A stretch of 11,075 nucleotides of DNA from 70-18 sp041691815 (lineage in GTDB: Bacteria > Pseudomonadota > Alphaproteobacteria > Acetobacterales > Acetobacteraceae): NCBI GenBank assembly GCA_041691815.1, contig JBEPTZ010000139.1, positions 1 to 11,075 on the forward strand, read 5' to 3'. Each line of letters begins with the position of its first letter. The first letter of the stretch is position 1. The translations under genes and the position numbers were made by a program. The notes under the pieces were generated by a model that saw nothing but the letters and a program-made list of their open reading frames with translations, was not told the origin of the DNA and did no database searches. Shown here piece after piece: positions 7,017 through 11,075 of this stretch.

Positions 7017-7646
7017 CTACCCTCGCGGCGCATCCGGCTGCGCTTGCGGGGCGGCACGGCGGAAGGCATCGAGGCCTTCGCATCGCGCATCGATCTCGGC
7101 GAGCAGTGGGTAGGGCGCGAGGTCGCAGCCGAAGCGGCGGGCGTTGCGCAACTGCGGCACCAGGTGCAGATCGGCCCAGCCGGGAGTTTCGCCGAAGCAG
7201 AACGGCCAGCGGTGCGGCCGACGGCGCAGGGTGGTTTCCAGCGCGGTGAACGCCTCCGCCAGCCAGTGATGGTACCAGGCAACGATCTGCGGCTGATCCA
7301 GGTGGCACTGATCCGCGAGGTAGCGGCGGACGCGGTTGTTGTTCAGCGGATGCAGGTCGGCGGCGATCAGTTGGCCGAAGGAGCGGGCCTGGGCGCGCAA
7401 AACGGGCGCGGCTGGCAGCAGCGGTGGCTCGGGGTGGGTTTCCTCGAGATATGCGAGGATGGCGGTGGACTGGGCGAACAGGCCCCCCTCCACCGCCAGC
7501 GCCGGCATCAGGCCCTGCGGGTTGATATCTCGCCAAGTCGCGCCGAGCGAACCGACCGGCACATAGTCATATGCGAGGCCCTTGAGATGCAGGGCGATGC
7601 GCACACGCTCACCGGCAGAGTCCTGGTAGCGGGTGAACAGCCGCAT
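7017..7646 (-). CDS. maiA: maleylacetoacetate isomerase-like glutathione S-transferase
   Basis: A 209-aa zeta-class-like GST. The N-terminal thioredoxin fold carries NPQGLMPAL (cis-Pro, residue 42) and FAQSTAILAYLEETHPEPPLLP (glutathione-binding QS). The C-terminal helical domain has AADLHPLNNNRVRRYL, AWYHHW, FCFGETPGWADLHLVPQLRNARRFG and the closing APQAQPDAP, all hallmarks of maleylacetoacetate isomerase (tyrosine and homogentisate breakdown). The active-site loop normally SSC or SSA before xRVRIAL reads DSAGERVRIAL here, so the first Ser is Asp9 while Ser10 remains. It may be a true isomerase or a paralogue acting on another substrate. No homogentisate genes are nearby. A G-rich ribosome site (GGGGGCGAGGG) sits in the 12-nt gap from the upstream small gene. 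Confidence 0.85.
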   Translation of the reverse strand: MRLFTRYQDSAGERVRIALHLKGLAYDYVPVGSLGATWRDINPQGLMPALAVEGGLFAQSTAILAYLEETHPEPPLLPAAPVLRAQARSFGQLIAADLHPLNNNRVRRYLADQCHLDQPQIVAWYHHWLAEAFTALETTLRRRPHRWPFCFGETPGWADLHLVPQLRNARRFGCDLAPYPLLAEIDARCEGLDAFRRAAPQAQPDAPRG

Positions 7647-7658
7647 CCCTCGCCCCCG

Positions 7659-7901
7659 CTATTCCTTGGCGGTGGCCTTTTGCGGCGAGCGGGCGACGGC
7701 GCGGATATCGGGGCGCGGGCGGCCGGAGGCGAGGCCGATTTCGCGGTCCTGCGCCTCGATGATCGCCTTGGCCGGCTCGTCACCGTCGAAGCCGGTCAGC
7801 GCGGTGGCCGGCACCCGGCGGTTGGAACTGCGGGTGCCGTCGACATAGGTGACGTCGAAGGCGACGAAGCTGGATTCGATGCGGCGTCTAGGGGGTGCCA
7901 T
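7659..7901 (-). CDS. small conserved-looking protein, 80 aa
   Basis: An 80-aa protein of unknown function. It begins MAPPRRRIESSFVAFDVTYVDG, which looks like two short beta strands, followed by NRRVPATALTGFDGDEPAKAIIEAQDREI (a helix) and a basic tail ARSPQKATAKE. The start at 7901 has an excellent GGAGG six nt upstream and overlaps the 3' end of the preceding small gene by 14 bp, indicating coupling; a longer frame upstream reads through other genes and is a shadow. The basic tail and small size suggest a nucleic-acid-associated or ribosome-associated role, but this is guesswork. It is 12 nt from maiA. Confidence 0.75.
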   Translation of the reverse strand: MAPPRRRIESSFVAFDVTYVDGTRSSNRRVPATALTGFDGDEPAKAIIEAQDREIGLASGRPRPDIRAVARSPQKATAKE

Positions 7902-8082
7902 CACGAGCCTCCGGAGCGGTTTCGCCGGCAGCGGGCTTGGACTCGGGCTCGGAGTCGGTGGCGGGGCCAGCCTTGCGGCGGGCCACTTCCTCGTCGCGCT
8001 CGCGCTGCTTGGCCTCTTTTTTGGCCTGCTTGGCGCGATCGCGTTCCATGCGCTGCTGGTTGTAGTTGACCTTGAATGCCAT
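7888..8082 (-). CDS. small charged coiled-coil protein, 64 aa
   Basis: A 64-aa protein opening MAFKVNYNQQRMERDRAKQA, continuing as a highly charged Lys/Arg/Glu helix to about residue 37, then a disordered Pro/Glu/Ala tail. I recognise the AFKVNYNQQR opening as a small protein common in alphaproteobacteria, of unknown function. I chose ATG at 8082 over the upstream ATG at 8106 because AGAGG lies 6 nt before it and the family starts at MAFKV. A strong hairpin (8100-8128) sits just upstream of the ribosome site. The 3' end overlaps the 80-aa gene. Confidence 0.78.
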   Translation of the reverse strand: MAFKVNYNQQRMERDRAKQAKKEAKQRERDEEVARRKAGPATDSEPESKPAAGETAPEARDGTP

Positions 8083-8099
8083 TGGTGACCTCTCGCGTT

Positions 8100-8128
8100 G
8101 GAGCACCCGGGCGTGGCGCGGGTGCTCC
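8100..8128 (-). other. 10-bp GC hairpin in small-gene leader
   Basis: GGAGCACCCG (8100-8109) and CGGGTGCTCC (8119-8128) form a perfect 10-bp stem with a 9-nt loop. On the minus strand it ends just before the GAGAGG ribosome site of the 64-aa charged-protein gene. No T run follows, so it is not a classic terminator. It may be an RNA-stability or processing element between two cistrons. Confidence 0.5.
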
Positions 8129-8161
8129 GGTCGTATGAACGTGGGGGTATATCAGGCTTGC

Positions 8162-8180
8162 CGGGCCGCTGCACGGCCCG
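8162..8180 (-). other. 7-bp hairpin after small gene
   Basis: CGGGCCG (8162-8168) and CGGCCCG (8174-8180) pair with a 5-nt loop, 18 nt past the stop of the small gene at 8198. No T tract follows. Together with the stem at 8100-8128 it occupies the 115-nt gap between the second and third genes of the cold-shock cluster. Confidence 0.35.
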
Positions 8181-8197
8181 ACATGCCGGATATCGGC

Positions 8198-8392
8198 CTA
8201 TTCGCGGCGCAACTGGCTCTCGCGCGCGACACGTTCATGAGCGTCGGCGGCGCTCTTGACCCGGTATTGCTGCTCGACGCCTTCGAACGGCATCAGCCGG
8301 GTGATGACATAGGCGCCGCGTGGCACGTTGGCGTCGTCGCGGCCAGGGGTGAAGATCACCCGCTGGCCGACCGTGAAGGCGTGCGACACCAT
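8198..8392 (-). CDS. small conserved-looking protein, 64 aa
   Basis: A 64-aa protein of unknown function: MVSHAFTVGQRVIFTPGRDD, then GAYVITRLMPFEGVEQQYRVKSAADAHERVARESQLR. The pattern (FxVGQxV, YxITRLxP, QYRVKS, HERVxxESQL) looks like a compact SH3-like beta barrel with a C-terminal helix, a type I have seen in alphaproteobacteria without a known role. The start is 13 nt after the cspA stop with only a weak ribosome site (GGGCG), suggesting coupling to the cold-shock gene. An in-frame extension upstream only shadows cspA. Confidence 0.78.
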   Translation of the reverse strand: MVSHAFTVGQRVIFTPGRDDANVPRGAYVITRLMPFEGVEQQYRVKSAADAHERVARESQLRRE

Positions 8393-8405
8393 CGCCCGCG
8401 CGGCC

Positions 8406-8609
8406 TCAGGCCGCTTGCAGGTTGACGGCGGAGGTCTTGCCCTGCTGGCCGCGCTCCAGCTCGTAGGAGACCTTCTGGCCCTCGGTGAGGGACATGCCGG
8501 CCCGCTCCACGGCGGAGATATGCACGAATACATCCTTGGAGCCGTCTTCCGGCTGGATGAAGCCGTAACCCTTGGTGGTATTGAACCACTTGACTGTGCC
8601 AACGCTCAT
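8406..8609 (-). CDS. cspA: cold-shock protein (CspA family)
   Basis: A 67-aa single cold-shock domain, an OB-fold RNA/DNA chaperone that melts mRNA structure. Both nucleic-acid motifs are intact: RNP1 as KGYGFIQP (residues 13-20) and RNP2 as VFVHIS (residues 27-32), preceded by MSVGTVKWFN. Length equals the family norm. ATG at 8609 starts at the conserved MxxGTVKWFN and has GGAG 6-7 nt upstream; an in-frame ATG at 8687 would add 26 unrelated residues. It leads a run of small genes on the same strand. The upstream gap (8610-8797) should hold its promoter and leader; a small hairpin CCCGC/GCGGG (8632-8646) lies there. I could not place a promoter. Confidence 0.93.
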   Translation of the reverse strand: MSVGTVKWFNTTKGYGFIQPEDGSKDVFVHISAVERAGMSLTEGQKVSYELERGQQGKTSAVNLQAA

Positions 8610-8797
8610 GGTGCGCTCCGCGTTCCGGCGACCCGCGATATGCGGGCCGAAATATTTTCGAATGGGGAAGTACCAGTGCGTAGCCACGCGCGCAAACAGG
8701 CTGTCAGCCCAGGCCGAAAAATGCCGATGCCGTCATATGCGCGCGCCGGCGCCGAATTGGAACCCCCCGGGTCGGGTATTTTTTTTCGGGTTGCCGC

Positions 8798-9625
8798 TCA
8801 GGCCTTGTAGCGCCGGGCCAGCAGGGCGCTGCCGGCAAGCGTCAGGCTGAGGGTGACGAACAGCAGAATAAAGGCCAGCGCGGCGCCGAACGGCCAGTTG
8901 GTGGTGCGCACGAACTGGTCGTAAACCGCCGGCGCCATCATCTTGAACTGCGAGCCACCGAGCAGCACCGGGGTCGCGTATGCGTTCATGCACAAGATGA
9001 ACACCAGGGCGCAACCCGCTATGACTCCAGGTAACGCCAGCGGCAGGATGATCCGCCGGAACACCACCAGCGGACGCGCGCCGAGATTGGCCGCCGCCTC
9101 CTCGACGTTGCGCGCGATGCCCTCGATGACGCTGGCCAGGGTCAGGATCATGTACGGCAGCACCACGGTGACAATCCCGATGATGACGGCGCCGGTGGTG
9201 TACATGATCTGCAGCGGCGCATCGGTGAGATGCAGGCCGCGCAGCACGGCATTGAACACGCCGCTGTTGCCGAGCAGCGTCATCCAGCCGGCGGCGCGCA
9301 CCACATTGCCGACCATCAGCGGGAACAGGGTCAGCAGCGTGAGCCAGGCCTTCCAGCGGCCGCGCATGCGGGCCAGCGAATAGGCGGCGGGGAAGCCCAG
9401 CAGCAGCGTCAGCAACGTGCACAGCGCCGCCACCCATAGCGTGGTGCCGAGCACGTCGCGGTAGTACGGGTCGCTCACTGCGTTAATGTAGTTGGCCGGG
9501 GTGAGCGCCTGCACCATCAACTCGGTGGGGCTGTAGAGGTTCAGCGAGTAGCGGAACAGCAGCACCATCGGCGCCACCATCATGACGCAGACCAGCAGCG
9601 CGGCGGGGAGGATCAGGAAGGGCAT
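8798..9625 (-). CDS. PotB-like ABC transporter permease
   Basis: Inner-membrane permease of the spermidine/putrescine (PotB) type, 275 aa, with about six transmembrane segments. The ATPase-docking EAA loop is clear: VEEAAANLGARPLVVFRRIILPLALPG (about residue 175). LLGFPAAYSLAR and FPLMVGNVVRAAGWM are typical of the family. The start is ATG at 9625; the codon directly before it is an in-frame TGA, so no extension is possible, and the N-terminus begins inside the first membrane helix (MPFLILPAALL), shorter than usual. No ribosome site is visible upstream: repeat copy 2 lies directly 5'. The usual second permease (PotC) does not follow; the next gene is cspA. Confidence 0.87.
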   Translation of the reverse strand: MPFLILPAALLVCVMMVAPMVLLFRYSLNLYSPTELMVQALTPANYINAVSDPYYRDVLGTTLWVAALCTLLTLLLGFPAAYSLARMRGRWKAWLTLLTLFPLMVGNVVRAAGWMTLLGNSGVFNAVLRGLHLTDAPLQIMYTTGAVIIGIVTVVLPYMILTLASVIEGIARNVEEAAANLGARPLVVFRRIILPLALPGVIAGCALVFILCMNAYATPVLLGGSQFKMMAPAVYDQFVRTTNWPFGAALAFILLFVTLSLTLAGSALLARRYKA

Positions 9626-9768
9626 TCAGGAAGGAAGGCCTTCTTTTTGTGAGCAAAAAGAAGCAAAAAAACTTTTTATCCGTTTGGACTCGGTGCGGGT
9701 ATCCGCACCGAGTCCAAACGGATGAAGTTTTTTGGTTCTTTTTTTCAAAAAAGAACTTCTGCCTTGCT
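9626..9768. repeat. double-hairpin repeat, copy 2
   Basis: Fills the whole gap between the binding-protein stop and the permease start. Left hairpin CTTCTTTTTG (9640-9649), loop TGAG, CAAAAAGAAG (9654-9663), identical in its arms to copy 1. Right hairpin GTTCTTTTTT (9735-9744), loop TC, AAAAAAGAAC (9747-9756). The centre is a perfect 21-bp palindrome (9678-9698 with 9703-9723, loop GTAT), much stronger than in copy 1 and unrelated in sequence apart from ATCC/GGAT at its base. The outer arms AAAAAACTT (9666-9674) and AAGTTTTTT (9725-9733) extend the stem. Orientation on the window is the same as copy 1, hence opposite relative to transcription of the host operon. Confidence 0.88.
9665..9733. 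terminator. bidirectional intrinsic terminator or attenuator
   Basis: Within repeat copy 2, a 21-bp perfect GC-containing stem with a 4-nt loop is flanked by A tracts and T tracts on both strands. On the minus strand (direction of the operon) it is followed by AAAAAGTTTTTTTG, and on the plus strand by GAAGTTTTTTGG. This has the form of an intrinsic terminator in both directions. It lies between binding-protein and permease genes of one operon, so partial termination would lower permease expression relative to binding protein. Function is inferred. Confidence 0.6.
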
Positions 9769-10809
9769 TCACCCTTTGAACTGCCGCGTCCAGAACTCAA
9801 GAATCGCCGGCAGGTTCTGCGCCTGGTAGGCGTAGTCCGGCGAGTTGAACTTCTCCTGCTGTGCCGGGGTGAAGCCGATCTGGGCGGCGAGTTCGTCCGG
9901 CAGCCTGGCGTTGGTGACGGTCGGCACGTAGCCCATGCGCTCGGAGAAGCCGGCCTGGGCGGCGGGGTCCAGCATGGCGTTCAGGTAGGCCCAGCCATTG
10001 TCCTTGTGCTGCGCCTGTTTGGTCACCGAGGCCTCGAAGATCACCGGGATGGCGCCTTCCTCGGGCACGATGTGCGACACCTTGACGCCGCCCTTGCGCC
10101 ACATGTAGCCGCGCGCCAGCCACATCGGGGCGATCCAGACTTCCTCGGCCTTCAGCGCCTGGGCCATCGCCTCGTGCGACGGGTAGACGATCGGGTTGTT
10201 CTTCTTGAGGTCGAGCAGCGCCTTTTTCGCCGGCTCCCAGTTGCTCATCGAGCCGCCGGCCATGATCGCGGTGCCGAAGGTGACGGCCGGGTAGTTGAGG
10301 TCGGGGATGGCGACCCGGCCCTTGTATTTCGGGTCCCACAGGTCGGCGAAGCCCTTGGGCGGGGTTTTGATCTTGTCCGGGTTGTACAGAATCACCTGCC
10401 CGGAGAAGATATGCGGGATGGAATAGGGGCGGCGCAGCTTGGCGATGATGTTCTTCGCGTTGGTGACGATGTCGGCGGGCACGTCGTCGAATACGTTCAG
10501 CAGCGACATCTGGTACATGTCGGTGTCCGACAGGCAGACCACGTCCATGCTGCTGCGGCGGCTGGCGCGCTCGGCGATCAGCTTGGTCTTGCGGGCGTCC
10601 TGGCCGCCGATGTCCTGCAGCACCTCGATGCCCTGCGGGATCAGCAGCGGCTTTTCGACGTTGCTGGTGAGCAGTTCGCCATAGTCGCCGCCCCAGGTGC
10701 CCACCACCACCTGGCCGGCGGCGCGGGCGGCACGGGGCGCGAGGGCGGGGGCGATGGCGGCCAGCGCGGCGGCCCCGAGCAGCGGGCGGCGGCCGATATT
10801 GAAGCTCAT
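9769..10809 (-). CDS. PotD-like ABC substrate-binding protein
   Basis: Periplasmic binding protein of the spermidine/putrescine (PotD, SBP_bac) group, 346 aa. A twin-arginine-like signal (IGRRPLLGAAALAA, Arg7-Arg8) ends near RAARA, residue 30. The mature part starts QVVVGTWGGDYGEL, and further landmarks are LYNPDKIKTPPKGFADLWDPKYKGRVAIPD, EEGAIPVIFEASVTK and the C-terminal AYLNAMLDPAAQAGFSERMGYVPT, all typical of this group. Ligands in the family include polyamines, opines and other small cations; not resolvable here. ATG at 10809 has AAGGAG 7 nt upstream and overlaps the stop of the gene before it (ATGA), so it is coupled to a likely ATPase gene. The stop lies 12 nt before the right hairpin of repeat copy 2. 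Confidence 0.9.
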   Translation of the reverse strand: MSFNIGRRPLLGAAALAAIAPALAPRAARAAGQVVVGTWGGDYGELLTSNVEKPLLIPQGIEVLQDIGGQDARKTKLIAERASRRSSMDVVCLSDTDMYQMSLLNVFDDVPADIVTNAKNIIAKLRRPYSIPHIFSGQVILYNPDKIKTPPKGFADLWDPKYKGRVAIPDLNYPAVTFGTAIMAGGSMSNWEPAKKALLDLKKNNPIVYPSHEAMAQALKAEEVWIAPMWLARGYMWRKGGVKVSHIVPEEGAIPVIFEASVTKQAQHKDNGWAYLNAMLDPAAQAGFSERMGYVPTVTNARLPDELAAQIGFTPAQQEKFNSPDYAYQAQNLPAILEFWTRQFKG

Positions 10810-11075
10810 GAAGGGTCTCCTTGGGTGGGGATTGCGGGGTGTTCGTCGGGCAGCAGGCGGCCGGCGGCGCCGGGCCAGTCGAGGCGGACCGGGGCGCCCG
10901 CCCCAAGGCGCCCCCCCGGGTCGCCCGCGGCCGGAGTGGGGCGGGGGGCCCGCACCCGGCCGGCGCACCATGGGGGGATGCACCCCATTGGGTGGCTGGC
11001 CGGCCCGAGCCCGGGGCGGCGGGCTCTCATGACCGTGCGGGCCCTGGGCGGGGTGGCGGGGGCCGTGGCCGGCAC
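10806..11075 (-). CDS. partial ORF, likely C-terminus of PotA-like ATPase
   Basis: An open frame entering from beyond the window and ending in TGA that overlaps the PotD-like start. Only its last 35-40 residues look real: LGAGAPVRLDWPGAAGRLLPDE resembles the end of the TOBE domain of PotA-type ATPases (G-x-x-V-x-L-x-W ... LLP). Upstream of that the translation is rich in Pro, Arg and Gly and matches no ATPase feature in any frame, amid runs such as seven C (about 10911-10917). Either a frameshift (sequence error or decay) or a very divergent region is present. The call depends mainly on gene order and the short C-terminal match. Confidence 0.4.
   Translation of the reverse strand: MPATAPATPPRARTVMRARRPGLGPASHPMGCIPPWCAGRVRAPRPTPAAGDPGGRLGAGAPVRLDWPGAAGRLLPDEHPAIPTQGDPS

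Noticed and set aside
7044..8069. 341-aa plus-strand open frame over maiA and small genes
   Set aside because: Antisense shadow; no recognisable motifs, whereas the minus strand has maiA and small genes with good ribosome sites.
8770..8797. Terminator after the PotB-like gene (run of eight T near 8780)
   Set aside because: The T run is on the plus strand, following only a 4-bp stem, and no plus-strand gene ends there; on the minus strand it is an A run.
9483..9800. Peptide KFFFEKKNQKT... encoded through repeat copy 2, with a similar one through copy 1
   Set aside because: The similarity follows from the shared DNA hairpins; the frames extend as shadows into flanking genes, with no start site or protein-like composition.

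Overview
The window is GC-rich (apart from two AT-rich intergenic repeats) and densely packed. Its contents suggest an alphaproteobacterium, most plausibly Acetobacteraceae or another Rhodospirillales: a PEP-CTERM surface protein, Tat-exported ABC binding proteins, a zeta-type GST/maleylacetoacetate isomerase, and a cold-shock gene followed by tiny proteins of alphaproteobacterial type. That assignment is inference from gene content, with no database check. Both window ends (about 1-100 and 10,900-11,075) are runs of G and C in which reading frames look damaged.

Region 1 (1-1435): a minus-strand PEP-CTERM-anchored exported protein, a U-less stem-loop after it, and a 385-bp divergent intergenic region with an inverted repeat. 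Region 2 (1436-6998, plus strand): a hydrophobic-amino-acid-type (Liv/HAAT) import operon: Tat-exported binding protein, LivH-like permease starting at TTG, a 151-bp insertion of repetitive DNA, LivM-like permease, a small GAF protein, an M24-fold hydrolase and a crotonase-fold enoyl-CoA isomerase. Stop/start overlaps or direct abutment link the genes except at the repeat. No LivG/LivF ATPase genes are present, so energising subunits must come from elsewhere. The likely theme is uptake of a small amide or amino-acid-like compound, its hydrolysis and further breakdown through CoA esters; the substrate cannot be read from the sequence.

Region 3 (7017-8609, minus strand): cspA-like gene, three tiny conserved-looking proteins and a maleylacetoacetate isomerase-like GST, convergent with region 2. 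Region 4 (8798-11075, minus strand): a PotA-like ATPase C-terminus (partial, frame suspect), a PotD-like Tat-exported binding protein and a PotB-like permease. No PotC-like second permease follows.

The most striking non-coding feature is a two-copy repeat (3496-3640 and 9626-9768). Each copy is two short A/T hairpins flanking a larger, copy-specific central palindrome. Both copies sit at gene junctions inside ABC-transporter operons, directly after the stop codon of the upstream gene, but in opposite orientations relative to transcription. Copy 2 holds a perfect 21-bp stem flanked by A and T tracts, so it looks like a bidirectional intrinsic terminator or attenuator between binding protein and permease.
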